DNA of 64,000 bases from Actinopolyspora saharensis (GCF_900100925.1 NZ_FNKO01000001.1:682001-746000), one strand, 5' to 3'. Numbered from the stretch's first letter, positions 30,399-40,800 are shown. Numbers and translations are program-made. The notes: a model not told the origin generated them from the letters alone.

Positions 30399-33380
30399 CT
30401 AGGCATCGTGACCCAGCACTGGTGGGGTGGTTTCGTCGTCCGTGCTCCAGGCGCCGCTGTCCTCGGTCAACCAGGTCGAGCGCTCCCGTTCCTGCTGGCC
30501 GCCGCCTCCGGATCCGGCCCCTCCGCCCCCCATCATCGGCGGCATCATCGGCGTCCCCCTGCCTCCGGAAGTCGCAGCGCCCGACGTCGTCGCCCCGGCC
30601 GAACCGCCCGCGGTGTCGACGGTGGACTGCGTCGAGCTGGGTGGCGTGGCGCCCAGGCCCGTGGTCGTGGCGTTCTCCCCGAGCGCGGCACTTCCGGTGG
30701 CGTTGGGCATCGAGGTTCCTCCGCCGCCCAGACCACCTGCCACGCCCGCTCCTGCTCCGCTGCCGCCACCGGTGAGCGTCGCGCCGGCACCGGAGCCGGG
30801 TTCGGGCAGGTTCGGGGTGTTCACGCCTTCCGTCGCGGCTGTTGCCGCCTCCCGCTGTGGTGCCAGGAAGTCGCTGAGGCTCTGGCTCCTCGAAGTCTCC
30901 CCGCCGAGTGCGGCCATCGCCTCGTCCCCGGCGGTGCGGCTGGTCTCGACCACCTCGTCGAGGACGTCGCCGACCTCGTCGAAGCTCAGTGGCTCACCGT
31001 CCTCGGCGGCTTGTCGCAGGCTCTCCTCACCCGCTGCGCGGGCCTGCTCGGTGACGTCGTCGAGCATGTTCTGGGCCTGCTCGCTCCGGGCTGCCTCGGG
31101 GCTGAGCAGTTCGTTCAGGGATTCCTGCCCCGCGGTGCGGGCCGCGTCGGCCATGTCGTCGACGATGTCGTCGACCCGTCCCTGCTCGACCGATCCGCCA
31201 CTGGTGTCGACGCCCTCCTCCTCGAGCACGTCCGAGACCTGAGCGGTTCCCGGGGAGTCATCACCTCCGTCGCCGCCGGAGGTGCCCGCCGCGTTCTCAG
31301 CGGCCGCGTCCTCACCACCATCGGTGGAGCCGTCCGTGCCACCGTTGGCGGTGAGGTCGTCGAGGGCTTGCTGGCCCGTTTGTCGGGCGGCGCCGGTGGC
31401 GTCGTCGAGCGCTTCGTCGACGGCTTTCCGGTTGAGCCCGGCCTGGTCGTTGCCGGAACCGTTGGTGTTGCCGGATTCCCTGCCGTTGCCGGAACCGTTG
31501 GTGTTGTCGGCGGGCTCGGAGCTGCTGGTCCGCATCCCGTCACCGCTGCCGCTCCCACTGCCGCCGTTGCCACTGCTGGTGAGGTCGTCGAGGGCCTGTT
31601 GGCCCGTTTGTCGGGCGGCGCCGGTGGCGTCGTCGAGCGCTTCGTCGACGGCATTCTGATCGAGGGCCGGTTCCTGCTGCCCGTTGCCACCGGTCCCGGA
31701 ACCGGTGCCGTTGTTCTTGCTGTTTTTGCTCCTGTTGTTCCCCGCGGTACCGGAACCGCCGGTACCACCACTCAGCACACCGCCCCCGCCGGCAGCTTGT
31801 CCGGTGTCGCCGCCGGTTCTCCCGGTCTCGTTGCTGCCCTCGAACTGGGACATGGCTTGCCGGCCCGCGTCGCGGGCGTCCTCGGAGGCGTTTCGAGCCG
31901 CGTTCAGTGCCGCTTGCCCCGAATCGCTTCCGTTGCCACCGCCGGAGCCGACGTCCTGCGCCCGGCCGGTGGAGTCCGAACCGCCGTTCGCCAGTTTCGA
32001 CACGGCCCGCTCGCCTCGGTTCTCGGCGTCCTGCCGAGCCTGCCGGGCGAGCTCTTCCTGCCGGGCTCGCTCCGCGGCCAGCTCTTCCTCGTTCAGTTCG
32101 CCGTTTTCGTTCCTGCCGCTTTCGTTCAGCGACTCAGCGGTCTCGTTGCCGTACTGGTTCCCGTTCCCGTACTGGCTGTCGCTGCTGTTCCCGTATCCGT
32201 TCCCGGTTCCGGTTCCGTATCCGGTTCCGGTTCCGTATCCGTATCCGTATCCGGTCCCGTACTGGTTCCCGGCCCCGTTTCCGGTTCCGTACTGGTTCCC
32301 GGTCCCGTTCCCGGTCCCGTGTCCGTTCCCGCCGCCGGATTCGGTGCTGGGCAGGGGGTCGACCAGCTTGGTGGCGGGCAGGGAATCGGCCAGCGGAGTC
32401 AGCGAACTCCCCGAGGACTGGTAGGTGTCGGCGACGGTGGCGACCACCTCGCGCGCGTTGTCCAGGATCTCTTTCGCGATCTTCTCGGCGGATCGGGCGG
32501 CTGCGGCGGAGCCCTTCACCGAGGACCCCAGCGAGGCGAAGGCCTCGGCGTAGGCCGAGGCCTCGGCATAGGCCTTCACCAGCGGGATGACCGCGTTCTT
32601 TCCGCGTGCGGCCATGTCACCGGCCTCGGTGATGCCTTCCCGGTAGCGGCCGTCGCGCAGCGAGGTGACGATCTTTCCGGCCGATTCCAGCAACTTCTCG
32701 GAGTGCTGCTGGAAAGCCTTGCCCGCTTCGCCTTCGAAGGAGTCCTTCAGCTTGTCGACTTGGTTCCGGAAGGACTCGTGCGCCGCGGAGAGCTTCTCGG
32801 TCATGTTCCCGAAAGCCGTGCCTGCTTCGCGGAGGCTGCTCGCGTCCCCGCTGAGCGCCTGCACGATCTGGGACATGGAGAACTGGCTGTAGTCCTCCAA
32901 CGGCGCCGGGGGAGTCGATCCCCGTGATCCGGTGGATTCGTCGCCGGAGTGCTCGGTGTCCTCGGAGTCATCCACGTCCACGTTCTCGTCGGCGTCGGAA
33001 ATGGTCTCCGTGGAGCCGTCGAGGTAGTCCTGCGCGTCCGCGGACTCCTCGTTGGTGTACTCGTCCGCGCGGTCCAGGGAGTCTTCCGAGTCGCTTTCGG
33101 AGTCGTCCCGCTTGTCGTCGAAGTAGTCCTGGTTGATCGAGATGTTGTCGTAGTCGCCGCCGTCCTCGGCGACTTCTTCGGGGGAGTAGTAGTGCCGGAC
33201 ACCGTTGTCGTCGGTGTGCTCCTCCCTGCGCTTCTTCTCCTCCTCGGTGAGTTCTTCGTCCTCGCCTTCCTCGTTTTCCTCCTCCGTCTCCTCGTCTTCC
33301 TGGTTCTCCCCGCTCTCGTTCAGGGCGTTGTCGTTCTCCTGGTAGTCGAGGCCGTGGTCGGTGTCACCGAGGGAAACCAT
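30399..33380 (-). CDS. Acidic, repeat-rich helical T7SS-associated protein
   Basis: A 993-aa protein without a recognisable enzyme domain. Residues ~1-150 are extremely acidic (runs such as EEENEEGEDEELTEEE). Residues ~165-320 are a helical WXG100/ESX-substrate-like domain (AHESFRNQVDKLKDSFEGEAGKAF). A Gly/Asn/Tyr-rich low-complexity stretch (GTGNQYGTGNG-like) follows. The second half carries five amphipathic helical units of ~25 aa: two near-identical ones built on DEALDDATGAARQTGQQALDD and three relatives (DDMADAARTAGQESLNEL, DDVTEQARAAGEESLRQA, DEVVETSRTAGDEAMAAL). The tail is Gly/Ser/Pro-rich. ATG 33380 was chosen over an upstream TTG at 33428 because GGAGAAGAG precedes it. It is probably surface-exposed or secreted; function unknown. 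Confidence 0.75.
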   Translation of the reverse strand: MVSLGDTDHGLDYQENDNALNESGENQEDEETEEENEEGEDEELTEEEKKRREEHTDDNGVRHYYSPEEVAEDGGDYDNISINQDYFDDKRDDSESDSEDSLDRADEYTNEESADAQDYLDGSTETISDADENVDVDDSEDTEHSGDESTGSRGSTPPAPLEDYSQFSMSQIVQALSGDASSLREAGTAFGNMTEKLSAAHESFRNQVDKLKDSFEGEAGKAFQQHSEKLLESAGKIVTSLRDGRYREGITEAGDMAARGKNAVIPLVKAYAEASAYAEAFASLGSSVKGSAAAARSAEKIAKEILDNAREVVATVADTYQSSGSSLTPLADSLPATKLVDPLPSTESGGGNGHGTGNGTGNQYGTGNGAGNQYGTGYGYGYGTGTGYGTGTGNGYGNSSDSQYGNGNQYGNETAESLNESGRNENGELNEEELAAERARQEELARQARQDAENRGERAVSKLANGGSDSTGRAQDVGSGGGNGSDSGQAALNAARNASEDARDAGRQAMSQFEGSNETGRTGGDTGQAAGGGGVLSGGTGGSGTAGNNRSKNSKNNGTGSGTGGNGQQEPALDQNAVDEALDDATGAARQTGQQALDDLTSSGNGGSGSGSGDGMRTSSSEPADNTNGSGNGRESGNTNGSGNDQAGLNRKAVDEALDDATGAARQTGQQALDDLTANGGTDGSTDGGEDAAAENAAGTSGGDGGDDSPGTAQVSDVLEEEGVDTSGGSVEQGRVDDIVDDMADAARTAGQESLNELLSPEAARSEQAQNMLDDVTEQARAAGEESLRQAAEDGEPLSFDEVGDVLDEVVETSRTAGDEAMAALGGETSRSQSLSDFLAPQREAATAATEGVNTPNLPEPGSGAGATLTGGGSGAGAGVAGGLGGGGTSMPNATGSAALGENATTTGLGATPPSSTQSTVDTAGGSAGATTSGAATSGGRGTPMMPPMMGGGGAGSGGGGQQERERSTWLTEDSGAWSTDDETTPPVLGHDA
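31351..31652. repeat. 74-bp direct repeat inside the 993-aa gene
   Basis: Copies at 31351-31424 and 31579-31652 differ at two positions only, both third-codon-type changes, and encode the two identical DEALDDATGAARQTGQQALDDL units. The high DNA identity implies recent duplication or gene conversion. Confidence 0.85.
32146..32330. repeat. Hexanucleotide-type low-complexity array in the 993-aa gene
   Basis: Reiterated CCGTAT, CCGGTT, CCGTTC and CCGTACTGGTTC units encode the Gly-Thr-Gly-Tyr/Asn stretch on the minus strand. Such an array can change length by slippage in multiples of six without breaking the frame. Confidence 0.8.
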
Positions 33381-33491
33381 GGGTGTGCTCTTCTCCGGTT
33401 CGAATGCGGCGGAGTTCCCGTGGAACAACGAAGTGGTCTACGAGGTGACGGATCTGGACCTCGGGGAACTCGGTGCGTCCGGGACAGCGGT

Positions 33492-33869
33492 TCAGACGGA
33501 GTCGGTCGTCTGCGGCTGGGAAAACTGACTTTGCATCCTGCTCACGCAGCTCTGCAGCTCCGCGTTGAGCTTGTTCATCTGCTCACCGTTGCTCTGGTCC
33601 ACCTGCTCGATCTCCGTGGCGATGTTCTTGAGTTGCTCGGAGACCTCCCGCAATGTCCGCTGCAGTTCGTTGCAGTGCTGGTGCAGGACGTCCCTGCGTG
33701 CGGTGATGAGCTGGTTGAGCCAGGAGCCCACGGCGAATTCACCCGCTTTCGGGTGCACGTCGTTGAGCTCGGAGAAACCGTTGACGTCGGCGGCGATGTC
33801 GCCGATGGCATTGCCCGCCTTGCGGACCTCGGACGCGTCGAGTGAGGTCTGGCTGCCTTGGCTGCTCAT
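33492..33869 (-). CDS. ESX-type small helical protein (125 aa)
   Basis: The protein opens SSQGSQTSLDASEVRKAG and consists of amphipathic helices (LQRTLREVSEQLKNIATEIEQVD and onward) without a canonical W-x-G; its best candidate turn is GSWLNQL near residue 55. ATG 33869 has GAGGA at a 10-nt spacing. Upstream codons to 33980 form an Arg/Pro-rich stretch that looks non-coding. Its place between WXG100 genes and the 993-aa gene suggests a co-secreted or chaperone role in the T7SS (inference). Confidence 0.7.
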   Translation of the reverse strand: MSSQGSQTSLDASEVRKAGNAIGDIAADVNGFSELNDVHPKAGEFAVGSWLNQLITARRDVLHQHCNELQRTLREVSEQLKNIATEIEQVDQSNGEQMNKLNAELQSCVSRMQSQFSQPQTTDSV

Positions 33870-33995
33870 TCGGGGTGATTCCTCGGTTGGGCGTTGTCCG
33901 GGGCGGATCGCTCGGGGACGGTGCGCGCACGTGCGGCACCGGGCGGTGCGGTCACCGCTTCCGGTGCCGCGCTCGTGCACCGCTTCGCGGTGGGG

Positions 33996-34286
33996 TCAGT
34001 CGAAGTTGCCCGCCAGCTTGCGGTCGGTCTGGTTCATGTCCTCCTGGCCCTGGTTGGTGGCCATGCGCAGCCGGCTGAGCATCTGGTTCATCGCGTCGAA
34101 GTCCGCGCGGATCTTGCTCGCGAGCTGGCTGTAGGTCTGCGAGCTCTGCGAGTCCCAGTCCTGCAGGGCGTGCTGCGTCTGCTGGCGCAGTTCGTCGACC
34201 TGCTGCTGGATCTGCTGGGTGACCCGCTGCATGTCGTCGACGCCCTGCTGCAGCGCGGCGTACTGGTACTGGATCTCGTCGGCCAT
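33996..34286 (-). CDS. WXG100-family protein (EsxA/B-like)
   Basis: A 96-aa protein, the standard WXG100 length. Two helices flank a central turn DWDSQSSQTY, where W-D-S replaces W-x-G. The C-terminal helix ends NQTDRKLAGNFD. GGAG precedes ATG 34286. It follows the 109-aa partner gene by 46 nt, the usual heterodimer arrangement for ESX substrates secreted through EccC. Confidence 0.85.
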   Translation of the reverse strand: MADEIQYQYAALQQGVDDMQRVTQQIQQQVDELRQQTQHALQDWDSQSSQTYSQLASKIRADFDAMNQMLSRLRMATNQGQEDMNQTDRKLAGNFD

Positions 34287-34332
34287 GGGAGCTGCTCCTG
34301 GTACGTGCGGAACGCGGGGTGTGGGGTCGGTT

Positions 34333-34662
34333 TCAGGACAGGAAGCTGGACAGCCCCGGGGTTTCCACCCGGCTGATCGAGCCGGCGACCTCGGAGTCCT
34401 GGTTCTGGGTCTCGCGTCCGGTGCGGTTGACTTCCTCGGCCATCCGCTCCAGGTTCGTCACGATGTTCTTGCAGGCCTGGTCCCACTGCTGGTGGACGTT
34501 CTTCAGGCTCGTCATCATGTCGCCGCGGTTGGCGCCGGCCAGCATGTCGATGCTGCTGGACAGCGTGGTCCGCTGATTGGTGATCTGGCCGGCGACCTCC
34601 TCGTGCCGCTGAGCGAGCTGGGCCAGTTTGGACTGGGTGAGCCTGGTCTGCTGTGTGGCCAT
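34333..34662 (-). CDS. WXG100-like protein (Esx partner)
   Basis: A 109-aa helical protein: a first helix TQSKLAQLAQRHEEVAGQI, a turn near HQQWDQACKNI (W-D-Q in place of W-x-G), and a second helix VTNLERMAEEVNRTGRE. A possible C-terminal ESX secretion signal is hard to place. The pair with the 96-aa gene probably forms the secreted heterodimer. It is the first gene of the WXG block; the gap of 159 nt to eccB contains a promoter-like region. Confidence 0.8.
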   Translation of the reverse strand: MATQQTRLTQSKLAQLAQRHEEVAGQITNQRTTLSSSIDMLAGANRGDMMTSLKNVHQQWDQACKNIVTNLERMAEEVNRTGRETQNQDSEVAGSISRVETPGLSSFLS

Positions 34663-34810
34663 GTTGCCCTCTCTTCCGTGCTCGTCGGGCGGAGCGATCC
34701 TCCGCCGGCGGAATCCTGCTTGTGCCGTTGTCCCCCCCGTGACTGCCGTGGTCAGCCCATCATCCGCTCGCGCCGTGCGGGCCGGTGTGCGGCCTGTTCT
34801 GATTCGAAAC

Positions 34811-34823
34811 AGGGATATCCTTC
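34811..34823. promoter_or_regulatory. Candidate operator (copy 2, variant)
   Basis: AGGGATATCCTTC matches AGGGAGATCCCTC at 11 of 13 positions and keeps the GGG-N4-CC core. It lies 149 nt upstream of the first WXG100 gene and overlaps the eccB stop codon. Function is inferred from the recurrence. Confidence 0.35.
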
Positions 34824-36255
34824 ACGGGGAGGAATCCCCCGTCGTGCCGGGTTGTCGGGTGACCGTGGCGGTGTTCGGGTCCAGGGAGGGACCCGAGGGC
34901 AGCAGCGACAGCAGCGCTCCGGGGACGGGCACCGGGTCCGCCCGCTCGTAGCCCAGCACTCCCGCCACGTCCGGTGTGGCCAGCGGGTACTTCACGCCGA
35001 GGCCGGTGATCAGGTAGTTCGTTCCGCCCGCTACGCCGGGGGCGGGCAGGTCGCGGGCCAGCACACCGCGACCGGACGGGATCGTGATCCGTTCGGCGGT
35101 TTCTCCGGACTCGGGGGGCGTTGTCGTGCCGGTGCTGTTCGCGTCGCGGGGGGCCACCGCGAGGGTGGGTGTGCTCGACTGGCCCGAACCCACCCGGAAC
35201 GAGGCGCACGGGCGGGTGCCGCCGTCCTGGCTGATCTGTTCCGGGGTCGGTGGTGTCGCCGGGTAGCCCTGCGGGGTGGTGTCGGTGTCCGAGATCGGTG
35301 TGCTGGACAGGGCTTCGGGGCCGATCTCGACCGGCTGCTTGCTGTCCGGAGTGGACGGGTCGGCCAGCATCAGGCTCGCCACCAGCGGGGTCAGCGTGGA
35401 GAGCCCGTCGGAGCGCATCACGTAGAAGGAGGTTTTCTCCTCCAGCGCCGGGTTGCGCATCTCGTAGATCCGACCCACCGTGGCGGGCCGGCCGGCCACC
35501 GCCGGTGCCGGGCCGCCCGCGTCCGGGATCTCGGGGGCGGCGAGGTCGGGGCCGCTCGGCAGGGTGTTGAGCCAGGAGGTGGTCACCGGGAACGGGGTGA
35601 CGTCGCCGTATCCCAGGGCCTCGGTCACGGAGCTTCCGGTCAGTTTCAGTCTGCTGCCCTGCCACAGCAGGTACTTCGTCCCGTCCGGTGTGGCCACGAC
35701 GAGTCCGTCGTCGGTGCCGAGTTCGTGGCCTGCGGGGGAGCCCACACGGAGGTGGGTGATCGGCACCGTCTTGCCGGAGGGGTTCGTGGTGGTTCGGGCG
35801 CAGACCACCCAGGGGGAGCGGCTCAGGTTCTCGCGTTCCGGTATCGAGTCCGGTGCTCCGGGAATGCCGATCGGGGTGCCGCGCGGGGTGCCCCGCAGCG
35901 AGTTCCGCGAGACCAGTTCCGGGTCGGCTCCTGGTTCGTCGCGGGCCAGCAGCGCCGAGGCGTAGTTCAGCACCGGGCGCAGCGTTCCGTCCAGGTACAG
36001 GTAGCGGGCCCCGGTCTCCTTCTCCACGACGATCGTGCCCTCGGCCTGCCACGAGGTCTTGCCGCCGGGAAAGATCAGTCCCACGATGCCGAAACCGGCC
36101 ACCACCAGCGCCCCCAGCAGGGTCCCGATGACCGTGCCCATCACGAAGCGGCGGGTCGGTGTGGTCTGGTCGTCCGGGCTCGCCCGCATCAGCGCGGACA
36201 CCAGGCGGCCCACCACGAAGAAGTAGGCCTGCACCTGGTCGCGTCGAGACTGCAT
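34822..36255 (-). CDS. eccB: Type VII secretion protein EccB
   Basis: A 477-aa EccB-type protein. It opens with QSRRDQVQAYFFVVGRLVSALM, the conserved EccB N-terminus. One transmembrane helix (~38-62, FVMGTVIGTLLGALVVAGF) is followed by an extracytoplasmic repeat domain with the family blocks TGARYLYLDGTLRPVLNYASALL and VVCARTT. EccB is a membrane-core component reaching into the periplasm-like space. Start ATG 36255 matches the family N-terminus. It sits downstream of eccD by 99 nt. Confidence 0.93.
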   Translation of the reverse strand: MQSRRDQVQAYFFVVGRLVSALMRASPDDQTTPTRRFVMGTVIGTLLGALVVAGFGIVGLIFPGGKTSWQAEGTIVVEKETGARYLYLDGTLRPVLNYASALLARDEPGADPELVSRNSLRGTPRGTPIGIPGAPDSIPERENLSRSPWVVCARTTTNPSGKTVPITHLRVGSPAGHELGTDDGLVVATPDGTKYLLWQGSRLKLTGSSVTEALGYGDVTPFPVTTSWLNTLPSGPDLAAPEIPDAGGPAPAVAGRPATVGRIYEMRNPALEEKTSFYVMRSDGLSTLTPLVASLMLADPSTPDSKQPVEIGPEALSSTPISDTDTTPQGYPATPPTPEQISQDGGTRPCASFRVGSGQSSTPTLAVAPRDANSTGTTTPPESGETAERITIPSGRGVLARDLPAPGVAGGTNYLITGLGVKYPLATPDVAGVLGYERADPVPVPGALLSLLPSGPSLDPNTATVTRQPGTTGDSSP

Positions 36256-36354
36256 GCTTCTCCCAGGGATGGATGGTTCGTGGCCGGAGCTCTCGGAGCG
36301 GTGGGAACGGCCCCGGCCGTTTCGGAGGGGCTCGTTCGCCCGCGGTCGCCGGCG

Positions 36355-37752
36355 CTAACCGGCCAGGCCGCGCACGAACGTGTAGACGTCGAGCACCGCC
36401 AGCAGCAGCGGGATCAGCGCCAGTGCGGAGAACGTCTCCAGCAGGTCGACCGCACGCCCCCAGTATGGGGCCAGTTTCCGGCCGGGCAGGGTCCTGCTGG
36501 CGACCACGAGCACCAGTGTGAGCACCAGGCTGGTGGTGAAACCGGCCCAGAGCCGGGTGAACGGGTCCAGCCCCAGCGCCAGGACGACGCCGTCCAGGGC
36601 GAGGGCGTAGCCGGCTGGGACCAGCAGCGCGCAGCGCTGGCGCGCGCTGTCGACGTGGCGGGAGCGCAGCAGGGGCAGCAGTGCCGCCACGGCTGCGGTG
36701 GGCAGCGACCAGGTCCCGCCGGGGACGAGCAGCGTCGTGAACAGCACCACCGCGGCCAGCCCCAGGCCCGTGTACAGCCCGGTCATGTACCGGTCGGCCA
36801 CTGTCGAGCGCTCCACCACGACCTCGTGCGGGAAGGGGGTGGTGTCCTGGCCGAACTCCTCCGAGCTGGTGGGCAGCGGAGGCAGGCTCAGCCCGGCAAG
36901 GCGGAAGGAGGAGGTGGGTACGAAGCCGAGCGTGATCAGCACCAGCACCAGGCCGATCCCCGCGGACTGTCCGCTGTCCAGGGGGGACGCGGCGTCGACG
37001 AGCGCGGTGATCGCCAGCGGCACGGCGGCGAACAGCCCGCTGACGAACAGCAGCGCGGCCTCGGCCGTTCCTACCAGGCCGATGGCCAGCGCCGCCACCA
37101 CCAGCACCGCGGCGCAGGCGACGCTGGATGAGGGCTGCGCCGCCGGCGTGGGAAGCAGCGGCAGGTACCAGCCGCACAGCGCCGCGAAGGGCAGCGCTAG
37201 GCCTGCCAGTGCGACGGCGGTGACCGTGTCCTTCCGGGCGCGTGCCAGCGCGGTGGCGGTCAGCAGCAGCACGAGCGCGGTGCCCGCTGCGGTGAGCGTG
37301 CCGGTGAGGTCGGGCCCGCGGGAACCGAGCGCGATGAGGCCGATGAGCAGCGCGGTCCCGCCGAAGGCGAGCAGCATCCACCGGCTGAGCCGTTCCGACC
37401 ACGGGTCGGAGCGGCGGCGCGCCTGCTCGGCGATGCCGTCCACGAGGTCGTCGAAGTCGACGGGCGGGATGCTGTCCGCCCGCGGCCGCAGGTGGACCGT
37501 CTCGCCGTCGAGCAGCCCCAGTTCGGCGGCGGTGCGCTCCTCGTCGAAGGGGGCCTTGCCGAACCGCTGCAACACCCACCCCTCGTGCTCGACCCCCTCG
37601 TCGGCGAGTTCTCCGCCCGCGTGGCGCAGGATCGCGGGCAGCAGGTCGATCAGGGCGACGTCGGTGGGCAGCGCCATCTCGACCGATCTGTCCTTGACGA
37701 TCAGGCGTAGTCGGCAGAGCTGGTTTGTGACATCCTTGGTGGCGTCGTCCAC
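36355..37752 (-). CDS. eccD: Type VII secretion integral membrane protein EccD
   Basis: A 465-aa protein with an N-terminal ubiquitin-like domain (~10-90: CRLRLIVKDRSVEMALPTDV to GLLDGETVHLRP) and about eleven hydrophobic helices after residue ~125. EccD forms the T7SS membrane channel vestibule. I used GTG 37752, the first start of the frame; a GGAAGG lies ~14-18 nt upstream, which is rather far. It is divergent from eccC, sharing a 142-nt intergenic region. Confidence 0.92.
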   Translation of the reverse strand: MDDATKDVTNQLCRLRLIVKDRSVEMALPTDVALIDLLPAILRHAGGELADEGVEHEGWVLQRFGKAPFDEERTAAELGLLDGETVHLRPRADSIPPVDFDDLVDGIAEQARRRSDPWSERLSRWMLLAFGGTALLIGLIALGSRGPDLTGTLTAAGTALVLLLTATALARARKDTVTAVALAGLALPFAALCGWYLPLLPTPAAQPSSSVACAAVLVVAALAIGLVGTAEAALLFVSGLFAAVPLAITALVDAASPLDSGQSAGIGLVLVLITLGFVPTSSFRLAGLSLPPLPTSSEEFGQDTTPFPHEVVVERSTVADRYMTGLYTGLGLAAVVLFTTLLVPGGTWSLPTAAVAALLPLLRSRHVDSARQRCALLVPAGYALALDGVVLALGLDPFTRLWAGFTTSLVLTLVLVVASRTLPGRKLAPYWGRAVDLLETFSALALIPLLLAVLDVYTFVRGLAG

Positions 37753-37862
37753 GTTGGTGTCCGGTTTCCTTCCTGGCTGGCTGGCCGAGACCGTGACAAC
37801 GGCGGAAGGTAGTCACTCGCGCGCGGGGACTGGTGCGTTCGGGTGGCTGCGCCGCAACACCA

Positions 37863-37875
37863 AGGGGAATCCCGC
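37863..37875. promoter_or_regulatory. Candidate operator (copy 3, variant) in eccD/eccC intergenic region
   Basis: AGGGGAATCCCGC shares 10 of 13 positions with AGGGAGATCCCTC, with the GGG-N4-CCC core intact. It is 111 nt upstream of eccD and 20 nt before the eccC start. It is the weakest of the four copies. Confidence 0.25.
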
Positions 37876-37894
37876 ACCAACGAGGAGAGGCGCG

Positions 37895-40800
37895 TTGAGT
37901 ACGACGCTGTTCCGCAGGCCGGCCCGTCGAGTGGGGCCTGCGATGCCCGCGGACCAGGTGGAGCTGCAGGAACCGCCCAGTGTGCCGGAGCCGCAGAGCA
38001 ACAGCCTGAGCACGGTGCTGATGTACCTGCCGATGGCGGTCATGGCCGGGGCCATGATGATGATGATGCTCTCGTCGGCCCGTTCCGGGAGCATGATGAC
38101 CTACATCGGTGGCGGGCTGATGGGCGTCGCCATGGTCACCATGGTTCTCGGCCAGCTGGCCAGGGCTTCCACCGACCGCAAGCACCAGCTCACCGGTGAC
38201 CGCCGGGACTACCTGCGCTATCTCTCGCAGATGCGGCGCAAGGTGCGCGACGCGCTGGGCGAGCAGCACCGGGCGGCGGTCTGGAAGCACCCGGACCCGC
38301 GGTCGCTGTGGTCGCTGGTGCGCAGTTACCGGTTGTGGGAGCGCCGCGCGACGCACGAGGACTTCGGCGAGGTGCGGCTCGGTCTCGGTGAGCAGCGTTC
38401 CGCCGTCAAGCTCGTGCCGCCGCAGACCAAACCGGTCGAGGACCTGGAACCGCTCAGCGCGTACGCCCTGCGCCGGTTCCTGCGCGCCTACACCACGTTG
38501 CCGTCCGCGCCTATCGCGGTCTACCTGCGTGGCTTCGCCCGGGTCCAGCTGCGCGGCGATCCCGGGGCGCAGCGGTCCCTGGTGCGGGCGCTGTTGTGCC
38601 AGCTCGCCGCCTTCCACTCCCCGGCCGAGCTGACCGTGGCCGTGTGCGCCGGCAGCGAGCGGCGCGCGGAGTGGGACTGGGTGAAGTGGCTGCCGCACGC
38701 TCAGGACGACGGCCGTCGCGACGGGGCCGGGCCGCTGCGGTTGATCGCGGACAACGTCACCGACCTGGAGGAGCTCCTCGGGGGAGAGGCGTTCACCGAG
38801 CGCCCCCGCTTCGAGCCCTCCACACCGATCACCGGTGGCGAGCCGTTCGTGGTGGTCGTGGTCGACGGGGTGAACATCCCGGCCGGGCACCGCTTCTCCG
38901 GGGGTGGTTACCGCAACACCGTGATCATCGATGTGGACAGTGCGCTGACCTGGCAGGCCGACCGGTCGGTGCTGCACCTGGAGGTCGATTCCACCGAGAT
39001 CCGCACGGTCGACTTCGACCGCGCGGGTCGGGAGAGCACGAGTTCGCTGTGCGAACCGGACGGGGTGGGGGACGTGACTGCCTCGGCGCTGGCGCGCGAC
39101 ATCGCGCCGCACCGGATGGGCACCGGCGGCGACTCCGGCGAGCCGCTGACCACCGACTACGAGCTGACCTCGCTGCTGGGGATCTCCGACGCGCGCACCT
39201 TCGACGTCGACCAGTTGCGCCGGGACCGCTCGGGCTGGCAGCGCCTGCGGGTGCCGATCGGCATCGCCGGCAACGGCACCCCGATCGAGCTGGACATCAA
39301 GGAGTCGGCCGAGGACGGCATGGGCCCGCACGGGATGCTGGTCGGTGCCACCGGCTCCGGCAAGAGCGAGCTGCTGCGTACCCTGGTGCTGGCCCTGGTG
39401 ACCACGCACGCCTCGGACGAGCTCAACCTCGTGCTGGTGGACTTCAAGGGTGGTGCCGCCTTCCTCGGCTTCGACCGGCTGCCGCACACCTCGGCGGTGA
39501 TCACCAACCTGGTCGACGAGATCGAACTGGTCGACCGGATGCAGGACGCGCTCACCGGGGAGATGAACCGGCGTCAGGAGCTGTTGCGCTCGGCGGGCAA
39601 CTACAGCTCCCAGCGGGAGTACGAGCGGGCGCGTCGTTCCGGGGTGCCGCTGGATCCGATGCCGAGCCTGTTCGTCGTGGTCGACGAGTTCAGCGAGATG
39701 CTGGTCAGCAAACCCGAGTTCATCGACGTGTTCGCCATGATCGGCCGTCTCGGCCGCAGCCTCGGGGTGCACCTGCTGCTGGCCTCGCAGCGGCTCGACG
39801 AGGGTCGCATCAGCAAGGTGGAAACGCACCTGTCCTACCGGGTCGGGCTGCGCACGTTCTCGGCGATGGAGAGCCGCAGCGTGATCGGCGTTCCGGACGC
39901 CTACGAGCTGCCCACCACTCCGGGCAACGGTTACCTGCGTTCGGACACCCAGACCCTGTCCCGGTTCAAGGCCGCCTACGTGTCGGGTGTCTACCGCACC
40001 CCCCGCAGGCAGCGCAGCAGGGAGGTCATCGAGGAGCAGCTGGTGCCGTTCGGCGGTGACCGCGTCGAGCCCCGCGTGCGGCGCGCGGAGGAGCCGCCGC
40101 GGGAGCCGGAGCCCGACAGCGGACCGCAGACGTCGCTCGTGGACGTGCTCATCGACCGCCTCAGCGGTCACGGTCCAGCGGCGCACCAGGTGTGGCTGCC
40201 GCCCATGCGGGTCTCGCCCACGTTGGACGAGCTGCTGCCGCCGCTGCTGGACTCGCCGGACACCGGTCTGCGGTCGGCCGAGCGCTTCACCGAGGACGGG
40301 CTGCGGGTGCCCCTGGGGCTGATCGACCTGCCCGCGCAGCAGCGCCGCGAGCTGCTGACGGTCGATCTCTCCGGCGCCCAGGGGCACGTCGGCGTGGTCG
40401 GTGGACCGCAGAGCGGCAAGAGCACCGTGCTGCGCGCGTTGGTCTCCGCGCTGGCGCTGACCCACTCGCCCGCCGAGGTGCAGTTCTACGGTCTGGACTT
40501 CGGCGGTGGCGCACTGGCACCGCTGCGGGAGCTGCCCCACGTGGGCAGCGTGGCCGGTCGTCTCGACCGGGACCGGGTCGCCCGCACCGTCCAGGAGGTC
40601 GTCAACCTGCTGGAACGTCGGGAGGTGGCCTTCCAGGCCAACAACCTGGACTCGATGGCGGCCTACCGCCGGGCCAAGCGCGCGGGACGGTTCGCCGACG
40701 AGGACCCGTACGGCGACGTCTTCCTGGTCATCGACGGCTGGTACACGGTGCGCAACGAGTTCGAGGAGCTGGAGGACCGGCTCGGCGAGATCGCCGCGCG

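Noticed and set aside
32146..32330. Regularly spaced array resembling CRISPR or VNTR
   Set aside because: Period is 6 nt and in frame with a Gly-rich coding stretch; there are no spacers.
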